Origin: JAGQLF01 sp964437465
GTDB taxonomy: Bacteria; Patescibacteriota; Dojkabacteria; J137
Reading direction: 5' to 3'
DNA: 64,000 bases
NCBI GenBank assembly: GCA_964437465.1
Contig: CAYTGI010000005.1
Span: 13,460 to 77,459, forward strand
Positions within the stretch are counted from its first letter, which is position 1. Each line of letters opens with the position of its first letter. The notes under the pieces were generated by a model that was given only the letters and a program-made list of their open reading frames with translations, did no database searches and had not been told where the DNA came from. This document shows, piece after piece, positions 51,039 through 59,983 of this stretch. A program made the position numbers and the translations under genes.

Positions 51039-54000
51039 CTACCACCTAGTATAAAGTAAACTCTCATGATCACCCTCCTCTTTTGGAATCTCCTGCCAGA
51101 TCCTTTCACTAATAAAAGGCATAAACGGATGGAGCATTTTTAGATATTCTTTAAGAGCAAGTAATAGAACTTTTTGAGCTTCTCTCTTCTCTTCTGGTTT
51201 AGCCTCACTAATAATTTCACCAGTTTCTTTATCCTTGAATGTGTAGATGAATGGTTTTAATGCTTCAATGTATACGTCAGCGAACTCATGCCAGAATCCT
51301 TGGTATAAATTATAAGTTGCATGTCCGAATTCAAACTCTTCAATATTTTTTGTTATATGTTCTTTAGTCACCTTTACATGCTTAAATAACTTTTTTATTT
51401 CTTTAATTTTTAAATCACTCTCCTCTACTCCATAAACTGAGTGATCAGCTTTATCCATATCCTCTAAATTCATTAGAACAAACCTTGAAGCATTCCAAAT
51501 CTTATTGGCAAACTTTTTAAATGTATCTAATTTCTCATGAGTCATAGAATAATCTCCTCCAGCTGAGTTTTGGTAGAAGAACACCATTCTAATTGCATCA
51601 GTACCGTACTTCTCTCTTAGATCATCAATATACAAAATATTACCTTTAGACTTACTCATCTTCTGTCCATCGCTTGCCTTAACAAGACCTGTTAGGAAAA
51701 GATTTTTAAAAGGAATATTTCTGTATTTAAAGTAAGTAAACATCATCATTCGACTATCCCAATTCTCTAGAATGTCATAAGCTGAAACTAAAACATCACT
51801 TGGGAAGAATGTATCCATTAAGTCATATTTACTTAATGTAGCGTAAACCCACTGACCAGAGCTGAACCAAGTGTCGAGAACGTTTTCGTCTTGGTTCCAT
51901 TCGGAAGTTGTAAGTTTTGAGTTATGAGTTTCGAGTATTGAGAATAGCTTCTCAGAGTAACTACTTGAGTCTTCAGATGCATAATGACCTTTACCTTTTT
52001 CTAAGATTACTTGGTCAGCGTTAACTAATTCACCAAATTTTTTAAACTCTTCTACTGTTCCATGCCGATCATTATCTGAGTGTATTATTATTATTTCTCC
52101 GACATATTTTCTTATGTTTTCATAATCTTCAGTTTCTGTTATTAGTTCTACATATTTACTATCCTTACCATCTTCTCTTGGAACCATTCTGATTCCTGGA
52201 GCAAGCATAATTAACTTATTTACTTTAATTTTATTTTCTAAACAATATTTAATAAATGCTCTAGCACCAAGAGAATGAGTAACTATTATATCCTTATCAG
52301 TAAATTCTATATCATCAAAACCTTCTTTGTAGAATTTATATTCAGGATTATGAATATTCTTTACAGGAATAATCTCAGTATTATCAAACTTTGCCTCAAT
52401 CTCTGGATAAATATCTCTGTATGCATAGCCATGTTTCCCAGGTATTAAAATAATCTTGCTGTCTGATAACTTGTCAGGACTTTCTTTCTGTACTCTTAAA
52501 TGATTAGGATTATCGTACTCAAGCTCTACCCACTCATCAGTACCTGAAATTTTAATCATCTCACGGACTTGACCGTCAGATCCGATATCTTCTTTAACTT
52601 CGCCATGGTACCAAACAGGAAGTCTATAACCCCACCATAATGATCTCGATATCGCCCAGTCTCTAAGGTTATTCATCCAGTGGTTATATTTTGAAGTCAT
52701 TGATTCAGGGTGTAGGGTGATTGCTAACTTATCTGAATCTTTTTGAGAGGACAAACCATGGTTTGTCCCTACAAGCTTAGAGGAAGCGTTAAATATTTCA
52801 ATTGCCTGATCAATTTCTTTATCACTCATATCTAAATTAGAATCATCTCCATGAACATTTTTAATCATCTTTATAGCAGCTTCTCTAATTCCGTCATATT
52901 TTAAGTACCACTGAGAAGATAGGAGAGGCTCGATTGGAGCTTTTGTTCGCTCAGCTATTTGAATTCTATTTTCATATTTCTCATCAACAAAAACTAAGTT
53001 TCCATGTTCCTTCATATCGGGACGCATCTCTTCTCTTGCATTCTTAGCCTTAATTCCTGAGTATTTCCCAGCAAGGTCATTAAGCTTTAAATCGTAGCCA
53101 ATAACTTGGATTGCAGGTAAACATTCTTTAGGATGTCTTTGACCTATCTCCCAATCCTCTGGAGAGTGGGCAGGGGTAACTTTTAGAAGACCTGTTCCAA
53201 AGTCTTTATCTACAGCATAGTCAGAGATAAAGTTTAGCTTTTTCTTTTCTCCTAAGAACTCAACCTCAATTTCTTTTCCAACAAAATCTTTATATCTTTC
53301 ATCTTTTGGATCGCACGCGATAGCAGTATCAGCAAAAATAGTCTCAGGTCTTACAGTTCCAATTACAAATCCATTTCGATAATACTTATCTTCTGAATAC
53401 TCTTCGAACTTAATTATGTGCGAGCCTGGATAATACTTTGATTCAAAGTTAAAAATCTCAAAGATTTCTGAATCAAGATCTTCATCAAAGCTCTCGTTAA
53501 CTATGACGATTTTGTAATTTTCATCTAAGCTCATATGAACTCCGATTGCTTTTCCAGTTACATCATTATCAATATCTTCGTCAGTGTATCCAATTCCGAT
53601 AACAGGTAGTCCTTCCTCAGTTTCTCCATGCATAAATGGAAGATCATTTTTCTTGTCTTTTGTTTTATTTCTTAATGCTTTAAATGCGACATTTTTGCCT
53701 TCATACTTTTGTTTTATCTCCAAAACTTCTTTGACTGGTTCTCCAATTAAATATTTAAAGTAGAAAAACGGAGTAACTGAATCTTTATACTCTACCTGAT
53801 TATCAGCAACTGCTGATCTAGCTTTTGGATCCCAATTTACTAACCGAACTCCTTTATAGATCATTCCATCTTTATACATTTCAATGAATGTATCTAAAAC
53901 AATCTCAACAATATCTGGATCAAGGGTAAATGTATTTTTATCAAAATCTGCAGAAAGTCCAATATCTTGTTCATCCTTTAAAGCTTGCTCCATGTTCTGC

Positions 54001-54413
54001 TCAAAAAACTCCATCATCATTTCGTAGAACTTTTCTCTTTCTAGATCAAATTTATTAATCTTTTTCTTTTCTAGAACTTCTCTAACAAAAACTCCTTCTC
54101 CCTCTAATCCTGCGTGATCTTTTCCAGGTAGAACTAAAACTTTTTTTCCTTTCATTCTTTGATATCTAGCCATTGCATCCATGTATGCGTACCCAGAAAT
54201 ATTACCAATATGTGGTCTTCCGTAAGCATTAGGTGGAGGACAGATTAGAGACCAAGCTTCTCGTTTATCATTTTTCATCTCTTCCTGTGAAAGAACTTTA
54301 TTTGAATTAGGATCAAACTCAGGTTTATACATTCCTGATTCCATCCATTTTTTTATTAAGTCTGCTTCGTGGTCTTTTGCGTTGTATCCTCCTTTTGGTA
54401 GTGCCATGTTCAA
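51039..54413 (-). CDS. valS: Valyl-tRNA synthetase with an inserted serine-hydrolase-like domain
   Basis: The 1124-residue enzyme has class I motifs HIGN (68-71) and KMSKS (918-922), and a CP1 editing domain (GTVRPETIFADTAIACDP). Residues about 651-830 form an alpha/beta-hydrolase-like domain similar to RBBP9/YdeN proteins: an IILIPGKHGYAYR opening, nucleophile elbow THSLGAR (Ser714), IIHSDNDR (Asp780 or 782) and GKGHYAS (His810). It sits in the catalytic half between WWGYRLPVWY and the WNQDENVLDTWFSSG motif. A second insertion of about 110 residues (about 225-345) precedes the editing motif. The normal ValRS C-terminal anticodon domain follows. Expression is probably set by the T-box upstream. 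Confidence 0.95.
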   Translation of the reverse strand: MNMALPKGGYNAKDHEADLIKKWMESGMYKPEFDPNSNKVLSQEEMKNDKREAWSLICPPPNAYGRPHIGNISGYAYMDAMARYQRMKGKKVLVLPGKDHAGLEGEGVFVREVLEKKKINKFDLEREKFYEMMMEFFEQNMEQALKDEQDIGLSADFDKNTFTLDPDIVEIVLDTFIEMYKDGMIYKGVRLVNWDPKARSAVADNQVEYKDSVTPFFYFKYLIGEPVKEVLEIKQKYEGKNVAFKALRNKTKDKKNDLPFMHGETEEGLPVIGIGYTDEDIDNDVTGKAIGVHMSLDENYKIVIVNESFDEDLDSEIFEIFNFESKYYPGSHIIKFEEYSEDKYYRNGFVIGTVRPETIFADTAIACDPKDERYKDFVGKEIEVEFLGEKKKLNFISDYAVDKDFGTGLLKVTPAHSPEDWEIGQRHPKECLPAIQVIGYDLKLNDLAGKYSGIKAKNAREEMRPDMKEHGNLVFVDEKYENRIQIAERTKAPIEPLLSSQWYLKYDGIREAAIKMIKNVHGDDSNLDMSDKEIDQAIEIFNASSKLVGTNHGLSSQKDSDKLAITLHPESMTSKYNHWMNNLRDWAISRSLWWGYRLPVWYHGEVKEDIGSDGQVREMIKISGTDEWVELEYDNPNHLRVQKESPDKLSDSKIILIPGKHGYAYRDIYPEIEAKFDNTEIIPVKNIHNPEYKFYKEGFDDIEFTDKDIIVTHSLGARAFIKYCLENKIKVNKLIMLAPGIRMVPREDGKDSKYVELITETEDYENIRKYVGEIIIIHSDNDRHGTVEEFKKFGELVNADQVILEKGKGHYASEDSSSYSEKLFSILETHNSKLTTSEWNQDENVLDTWFSSGQWVYATLSKYDLMDTFFPSDVLVSAYDILENWDSRMMMFTYFKYRNIPFKNLFLTGLVKASDGQKMSKSKGNILYIDDLREKYGTDAIRMVFFYQNSAGGDYSMTHEKLDTFKKFANKIWNASRFVLMNLEDMDKADHSVYGVEESDLKIKEIKKLFKHVKVTKEHITKNIEEFEFGHATYNLYQGFWHEFADVYIEALKPFIYTFKDKETGEIISEAKPEEKREAQKVLLLALKEYLKMLHPFMPFISERIWQEIPKEEGDHESLLYTRW

Positions 54414-54423
54414 AGTATAAAAA

Positions 54424-54459
54424 GTACTTATGTACTTAAGTACCTAGGTACTTGTGTAC
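54424..54459. repeat. 8-bp-period GTAC array, copy 7, in the valS leader
   Basis: GTAC occurs at 54424, 54432, 54440, 54448 and 54456. On the valS sense strand it yields AAGTACCTAGGTACTT, a perfect palindrome, and AAGTAC-ATAA-GTACTT followed by TTT, a weak terminator-like hairpin. It lies between the T-box and the valS start codon. Confidence 0.95.
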
Positions 54460-54471
54460 TATATATTCTTT

Positions 54472-54615
54472 GAGGACTACTCAATGGCAGTGGTACCACC
54501 TCTATTTCCCGATGAAGAATCGGAACACTTATTACAGCTATTTCGGGCATACCCGGAGGATTTTACTACTTTCGGTTCTTTCCTCAGCACACCTGTGACA
54601 AGCAAGTGTATTGCT
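54472..54615 (-). promoter_or_regulatory. Compact valine T-box riboswitch upstream of valS
   Basis: Read on the minus strand: a short stem I (ACACTTG/CAGGTGT, with outer AGC/GCT) presents loop CTTGTCA, whose GTC (54599-54597) is a valine codon followed by A. Next come a GAGGA/TCCTC stem, a CGGG-TATG-CCCG hairpin, and a stem III (TTCCGAT/ATCGGGAA). Last is an antiterminator: GAGG, bulge TGGTACC, ACT, a ten-base loop, AGT, CCTC. TGGT in the bulge can pair with the ACCA end of tRNA-Val. Uncharged tRNA-Val would bind both sites and raise valS expression. Stem I is far shorter than in typical Firmicutes T-boxes. Confidence 0.85.
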
Positions 54616-54621
54616 TAACAG

Positions 54622-54627
54622 ATTATA
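54622..54627 (-). promoter_or_regulatory. -10 element of the valS T-box transcript
   Basis: TATAAT on the minus strand (ATTATA on plus) lies 13 bases upstream of stem I. TGGCAC about 17 bp further upstream is a possible -35. Confidence 0.65.
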
Positions 54628-54653
54628 TCTTAGTTTTTTACTACGTGCCAGAA

Positions 54654-55361
54654 TTATTCAGTATTTGAAGGTTCTATAACTGTATTTACAACTCCAGAAT
54701 TATATATCGAATCGTTATTAGGGTTGTAAAGTACGATTACTTGATTTTCAGGGAAAACTGCAATTATATCTCCAGTTTGAGCTCTTGAATAGAAGTCTGG
54801 GTCTTGAGATACCAGTTGTTGTGGGTCTTCGACTACTGAAGCTTGAGGAACTTCTTCTTCTCCTTCAGCAATTAAACCCTCAGATTTAGCTCTTGCTAGG
54901 ATTTTATTTAAAAGTTCAACTTCATTATTCTGAGCTATTTGCCCTGGTGATGGCCCATCATAAACTACTGATCTTCCATCTCTTCTATAAATGATCATTC
55001 TATCTTGATAAACAACAACATAATCTCCAGGTTGTGAATCTTTATAGACTTCTTCTTGAATTGAATTTCCGTTCCTTAGTTCATTTAGAATATTTTGATC
55101 TAATTCAACAATATCAACAGGTACTAGGCTTTGACTTACTCCAGCTACATTTCTAACTTCTTTTAATATCTGGTCACCAAGTGTTTCTCTAGGAATGAAA
55201 AGTCCATATGCCAATAAACCAAAAATTCCAATCTGAAGAATAATTACAGTAAAAATTATAAATTTTAAGCCTTTCATATTATTTGAGTTTTCTTTTTTCG
55301 AAGTGCCAATATTTGTTTGCTTTGCATTGTTATACTGATTTTGATAATTCATTTTAACCAT
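54654..55361 (-). CDS. Membrane-anchored protein with duplicated small beta domain
   Basis: The 235-residue protein has an Asn/Gln-rich cytoplasmic tail, one membrane helix (about 32-54) and two similar beta units: QPGDYVVVYQDRMIIYRRDG and QTGDIIAVFPENQVIVLYN, each with a GD-hydrophobic-Y/L pattern. These may be sugar- or wall-binding modules (inference). The start could be the fourth residue (second Met). It is divergent from the TraD-like gene at 55475. Confidence 0.6.
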   Translation of the reverse strand: MVKMNYQNQYNNAKQTNIGTSKKENSNNMKGLKFIIFTVIILQIGIFGLLAYGLFIPRETLGDQILKEVRNVAGVSQSLVPVDIVELDQNILNELRNGNSIQEEVYKDSQPGDYVVVYQDRMIIYRRDGRSVVYDGPSPGQIAQNNEVELLNKILARAKSEGLIAEGEEEVPQASVVEDPQQLVSQDPDFYSRAQTGDIIAVFPENQVIVLYNPNNDSIYNSGVVNTVIEPSNTE

Positions 55362-55474
55362 TTAATCTATACATTATTGAATATTTATAATAATTTTACA
55401 AGATCTCAAGTAGGTAAATAGATTGAGTTTTATATTTGAATGACACAGAAACTATTAAACTGTAGAATTATATA

Positions 55475-57847
55475 TTGATTTTTACTTTTATGCAGATTTT
55501 ACTTGGAATAGTTCTTTTTATACTGGCGATTTCAACGCTGTTATTCTTTAACGCCAGAAGAAAATATTTACAGAACAGCGTAAACGAGATAATTCCAAAG
55601 ATCGTCGTACTTAAAGTCTCAATACCATTAAATAATGATAAGAAACCCATTGCAGCTGAACAGCTAATGCAAGCTATTCACGGTACTCTTAGGTCAGATT
55701 CAAAAGGAATGGTTCCTTTTAGTTTTGAAATTGTAGCTAATCAAAATGGAATATATTTTATAGTCGCTATCGATAATAGATATAAAGGATTTGTAGAAAA
55801 TCAAATATATGCTCAATATCCAGATGCCCAAATCATTCAAATTCAAGACTATGCCTCTTCTAATAGAAAAGTAAACTTCATTGAGGGTTTTGAGATTGGA
55901 CTAAAAAGAGAATTTTTTCTTCCTATAAGAACCTATAATAGTTTTGAAGTTGATCCATTAGCATCAATTACATCTACTATTTCCAAACTAACAGCTGATC
56001 AAGAGGTATACATACAAGTAGTTGTAAGAGCTGTTGAGGACAAATGGCAAGAACAGGGGAAAGAATTTGTTAATGAGAGGAAAGCAAGAACTGATTCGGA
56101 AGGAAAAAAGGTTGTTTTAGAATCAGGAGAAAGCGCTGAGCTTTCTCAAGTTGAGTATAAAAACCAGAAATCAGGTTTTAATTTTATTATTCGAGTAGTA
56201 GCTAAAGGCGAAGATAAGGAAACTATTAGTCAACTCTTAGAAGATTTATATGCATCCTTTAATCAGTACCAAACAGCACAGTTTAATGCTTTAGCTTTGA
56301 AAAAAGCCAACGACTCTTTTGTAGCTAAAGTTAAGCAATCTCTCTTTGGTAAAAGACTTGGGGATAAATTAAATCTATTACAAAAATACCAGCAGAGATT
56401 TTTAGATGAAAGAGAGTCTGGAATTCTAAATACTGAGGAGTTAGCTTCAATCTATCACCTTCCAAGTAAGTCTGTTCAAGCTCCAAATATTTCATGGGCG
56501 AAAAGTAAGAAAATTGAACCTCCATTAGATACACCAGTACAAAATGCTAGATTTTATGGTATTACTGACTACAGAGATAAAATGATTAAGTTTGGAATTA
56601 AGAAAGAAGACAGAAGGAGGCATATGTATCTTCTTGGGAAAACTGGTACTGGTAAGTCTTTGTTTATTCAAAACATGGTTTATGGTGATCTTCAAGATGG
56701 TGAAGGTATGTGTATTATTGATCCTCATGGTGAATTAATTGACGATATTCTTTCATTTCTGCCTCCACACAGACTGAATGATGTAATATTACTTGATCCT
56801 TCTGATGTTGATTATCCAATAGGGCTAAATATGCTTGATATTAAAGAAGGAGAATCGAAAGAGCTTTTGACTGATGGGATTGTTTCGGTATTTATTAAAT
56901 TATTTGGAAACTCTTGGGGGCCAAGGTTGCAATATATTCTAACCAACACGTTGCTTACTCTACTCCACTGTCAAAATGTATCTTTATTAGCTGTTCAGAG
57001 GATTCTTTTGGATAGAAATTATAGAATATTTTTATTAAAACAAGTTAAAGATCCATTTATTTTAAAGTTCTGGGAAGAAGAGTACGAGCAAATGGCAAAA
57101 AACCAAAAGCTTATTGCTGAAACACTATCGCCGATACAAAATAAAGTTGGGCGATTCCTCTCCTCTCCTCTAGTTCGAAATATGATTGGCCAGGTTAATT
57201 CTTCAATTGATCTAAGGGACATTATGGATTCAGGAAAGATTTTATTAGTGAACTTGTCTCAAGGGAAAATAGGGGAAGAAAACTCTTCTCTTCTAGGTGG
57301 AATGCTTATAACAAGACTTTATACTAACGCGATGCAAAGAGCAAACGTTTCATCTAACGAAAGAAGAGATTTTTATCTTTATGTTGATGAATTCCAAAAC
57401 TTTGCAACAGACACATTTGTAAAAATTCTTTCTGAAGCAAGAAAATATAGTTTGAACTTAATGGTAACTCATCAATTCATCGATCAAATTAGTCCAGATA
57501 TTCAGGATGCAGTTTTTGGAAACGTTGGAACTCTAATTAACTATGTTGTAGGTCCAAAAGATGCTACAAGATTAGAAAAAGAATACACACCACATTTATC
57601 CGCAGATGATTTAGTTAACCTTGAGAGGTTTAGTTTTGTTAATAAATTAATGATTGATGGGGCACAATCCAAACCTTTTACTGGGAAATTGATATTGCCA
57701 AACTATCCTAAAACTGGGATTAAGGAACAGATTAAACAAAGTTCTAGAGATAAATACGCTAGTAATCGAGAGGATATTGAATCGAAACTAAACAAGTGGG
57801 CTTCTCAAGAATACAATGAGAAAGGAAACTTAGTTAAGAAGTCATAG
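55475..57847 (+). CDS. TraD/VirD4-like membrane ATPase of the type IV coupling protein class
   Basis: The 790-residue protein has one N-terminal membrane helix (about 5-25), a long beta-rich domain of unknown function (about 40-330), and a P-loop ATPase: Walker A GKTGTGKS (388-395), CIIDPHGELIDD, Walker B YLYVDEFQNFA (about 635-645) and a sensor stretch MVTHQFIDQI. Coupling proteins pump DNA through type IV secretion or pilus machines. In CPR bacteria such genes occur near type IV pilus or competence-like functions. No relaxase or VirB genes are in the window, so the DNA substrate and machine are unclear. Confidence 0.82.
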   Translation: MIFTFMQILLGIVLFILAISTLLFFNARRKYLQNSVNEIIPKIVVLKVSIPLNNDKKPIAAEQLMQAIHGTLRSDSKGMVPFSFEIVANQNGIYFIVAIDNRYKGFVENQIYAQYPDAQIIQIQDYASSNRKVNFIEGFEIGLKREFFLPIRTYNSFEVDPLASITSTISKLTADQEVYIQVVVRAVEDKWQEQGKEFVNERKARTDSEGKKVVLESGESAELSQVEYKNQKSGFNFIIRVVAKGEDKETISQLLEDLYASFNQYQTAQFNALALKKANDSFVAKVKQSLFGKRLGDKLNLLQKYQQRFLDERESGILNTEELASIYHLPSKSVQAPNISWAKSKKIEPPLDTPVQNARFYGITDYRDKMIKFGIKKEDRRRHMYLLGKTGTGKSLFIQNMVYGDLQDGEGMCIIDPHGELIDDILSFLPPHRLNDVILLDPSDVDYPIGLNMLDIKEGESKELLTDGIVSVFIKLFGNSWGPRLQYILTNTLLTLLHCQNVSLLAVQRILLDRNYRIFLLKQVKDPFILKFWEEEYEQMAKNQKLIAETLSPIQNKVGRFLSSPLVRNMIGQVNSSIDLRDIMDSGKILLVNLSQGKIGEENSSLLGGMLITRLYTNAMQRANVSSNERRDFYLYVDEFQNFATDTFVKILSEARKYSLNLMVTHQFIDQISPDIQDAVFGNVGTLINYVVGPKDATRLEKEYTPHLSADDLVNLERFSFVNKLMIDGAQSKPFTGKLILPNYPKTGIKEQIKQSSRDKYASNREDIESKLNKWASQEYNEKGNLVKKS

Positions 57848-57887
57848 GTTTTTCCTAATATAATTTTTCAAGCAACTAGAATAGTAA

Positions 57888-59156
57888 CTACTTCTTAAAT
57901 ACCCCGATTAACCATTTATGACTTCTTCTTGTTTGATCAATTTTTATGAGTTTTAGACCAGCCTTCTCAGCTCTGTTTTGTAATTCGTCTGGGGTGAAAA
58001 GATTATAATATCTTTTTAAATCACCGTAAGATTTACTTTCTTTTTCTGTAAATTCCTTTTCACCCTCCCTAACAATTACATATAAAATTCCATCTTCTAC
58101 AAGAGCCTCAGAGAGCTTTTTAAAGGTTTTATCTAAATCTTTATCAGTTATATGGTGCAGTGAGTCTCGAGCCCAAATTCCTTTATAGAGGCTTTTGGGG
58201 AGGTTGTAATCAACTATGTCCCCATGGATAACTTCAACGTTAGGGTTTTCAAATCTAGCCATCTCTACAAATCTCTTTGATATCTCAATTGCTGTAACTG
58301 AGTATTTTTCAGATAGGTATTTTGCATCAAAACCAGGACCACAACCTACATCAAGAACATGAGCTGGGGGGTTAACAAGATCTATAAATTCATCAAGCTG
58401 AGGTTTTGAGACAAGTTTATTTACATTGAATGATTGATATTTGTGGGCATGCTCATTATATGAATCAGCTATTTCTTTCACATGAGGCTTCAATAAGAAA
58501 GCTGCCTCATCACCATTAACTTTTTTCAATTTAGATTTATCTAGACGCATTTCATGATCTTTGAGAATTGTAAGAATCTGCTCAGGAGTTTCTGCATAAT
58601 AAAGAACGCCCAGTTCTTTTTCGTCGATGTACATTTGATTCTTAAACTCCTCAATCAAAGGATTCCAAAAGTCCCCAAATAGAATCACGGGTTTATGTGC
58701 TCCGAAATATAGTTTAGCTAATGCCCAAACTAAGCCAAACTCAGAAATAGTACCAGTTCCACCTTTACATACAACGTATGCATCTCCTTTCTCTATTAAA
58801 CCGAAAGTTCTATTTATATAGTTAGATTGTGAATCCGTTTCGTCGGCTATGTTAGCAAGATTTTTTCCTTCAAAAAATGAAGCTAGTTTAGGTTCCCAGT
58901 AGATTGCCACTGTATTTCCATCAACCTCCTCTGCCCCATCGGTTGCTGCCTTCATTAAGCCTGGCCCACCACCATTAACTATTGTATAACCATTGCCTGC
59001 AAGTAATTTAGCGGCATCATAGACAGCATTATAAATCTCATCACCTTCTGGAATAGCAGAATCACCAAAGAAAGTTATATTATTTATTATTCTATCTCTT
59101 TTCCCAGTTTTCTCTTTACCTTTTGGTTTTTTTGGAAGCTTAACGTTAGTAGGCAT
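57888..59156 (-). CDS. LOG-family protein fused to a SAM-dependent methyltransferase
   Basis: Residues about 25-205 are a LOG-type fold with GGGPGLMKAATDGA and KGGTGTISEFG; the usual PGGxGTxxE has Lys for Pro, while the catalytic Glu remains. LOG proteins are phosphoribohydrolases acting on nucleoside monophosphates. Residues about 225-422 are a class I methyltransferase with VLDVGCGPGFDAKYL, AIEISKRFVE and DSLHHI. The frame is continuous, so it is a true fusion. The methylation target is unknown; a nucleotide-derived substrate is one idea. The linker is short (DEAAFLLKPHVKEIADSYNEHA). Confidence 0.85.
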   Translation of the reverse strand: MPTNVKLPKKPKGKEKTGKRDRIINNITFFGDSAIPEGDEIYNAVYDAAKLLAGNGYTIVNGGGPGLMKAATDGAEEVDGNTVAIYWEPKLASFFEGKNLANIADETDSQSNYINRTFGLIEKGDAYVVCKGGTGTISEFGLVWALAKLYFGAHKPVILFGDFWNPLIEEFKNQMYIDEKELGVLYYAETPEQILTILKDHEMRLDKSKLKKVNGDEAAFLLKPHVKEIADSYNEHAHKYQSFNVNKLVSKPQLDEFIDLVNPPAHVLDVGCGPGFDAKYLSEKYSVTAIEISKRFVEMARFENPNVEVIHGDIVDYNLPKSLYKGIWARDSLHHITDKDLDKTFKKLSEALVEDGILYVIVREGEKEFTEKESKSYGDLKRYYNLFTPDELQNRAEKAGLKLIKIDQTRRSHKWLIGVFKK

Positions 59157-59266
59157 ATTAAATTTTTAAAACTAACATATCTTACACAACAAAATACTTT
59201 TTTCAAAATATTCTAAAAAAGGATGTAACTTAATGTCGATCGATTTTGACACGTTTCACGTAAAAA

Positions 59267-59917
59267 TTACATGTTTAACGCTAACTCTAATTTTTGTTTG
59301 TTGAGTTCTAAGTTCTCAGCTTTTGAGAAAAAAGAACCAACACTCACTCTGCTTACATCAAAGTTTCGAATTAATTGTGCAGACTGTAAATTAACAGATC
59401 CGTCTAGACTTATTATTCCTTCAAATCCCTCTTCACGTAACCACTCTACTCTATCTAAAACTTCAGGTATAAATGGATTTCCCTGTTTCCCTGTTATTAT
59501 GGTCATTAATTGAACTTCAGAAAACTGTTTATAGAATTCTATATCTTTCATATTACTTTCTGCTTTAACTACTATTCCAATATCTAGATTAGTATCATAT
59601 TTATCTAAAACAGGTTTAAAATTAGATTCTTGATGAATAAGAATTCTATTCTTTTTTGGTAAGCATCTGTTTGAAATATATTCATCAATTATTAGCACTG
59701 GTTCAGAGACCATTAAATGTAGATTGAAATTGTTACCTTCATGATTTTCAAGACATAAAAGAGCTTCAATTGGTCCGATTGTTACCTCACCTTCAAAATC
59801 ATCATTAGGAATATTAATATCAATATCAATACAATCGAATAAATCTTTATAGTTATTAAACTGCTGAATAAAATCCTGTTTATTATCTACAAGTATTGCG
59901 GGACAAATAGTTTTCAT
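59267..59917 (-). CDS. Ribulose-phosphate 3-epimerase-like TIM-barrel protein
   Basis: The 216-residue protein has ICPAIL at the start, NLHLMVSEP in the middle, LMTIITGKQGNPFIPEVLDRVEWLR and ISLDGSVN, which follow the order of RPE motifs. The metal-binding residues differ: the usual His of HxxxDVMD is not obvious and DIDINI replaces the expected segment. It may therefore be a diverged epimerase or a related barrel. The stop lies 13 bp from a polypurine tract; no operon partners are obvious. Confidence 0.6.
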   Translation of the reverse strand: MKTICPAILVDNKQDFIQQFNNYKDLFDCIDIDINIPNDDFEGEVTIGPIEALLCLENHEGNNFNLHLMVSEPVLIIDEYISNRCLPKKNRILIHQESNFKPVLDKYDTNLDIGIVVKAESNMKDIEFYKQFSEVQLMTIITGKQGNPFIPEVLDRVEWLREEGFEGIISLDGSVNLQSAQLIRNFDVSRVSVGSFFSKAENLELNKQKLELALNM

Positions 59918-59983
59918 TGCATTTGTGTAAATACTCTATTGTACTAGAGTGTGATCGAACTTCAAAGTTTCACAGTAAACGAA

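Noticed and set aside
54540..54600. RNase P RNA, because of a GAGGAAAG sequence
   Set aside because: The remaining RNase P core is absent, and the T-box layout explains the region fully.
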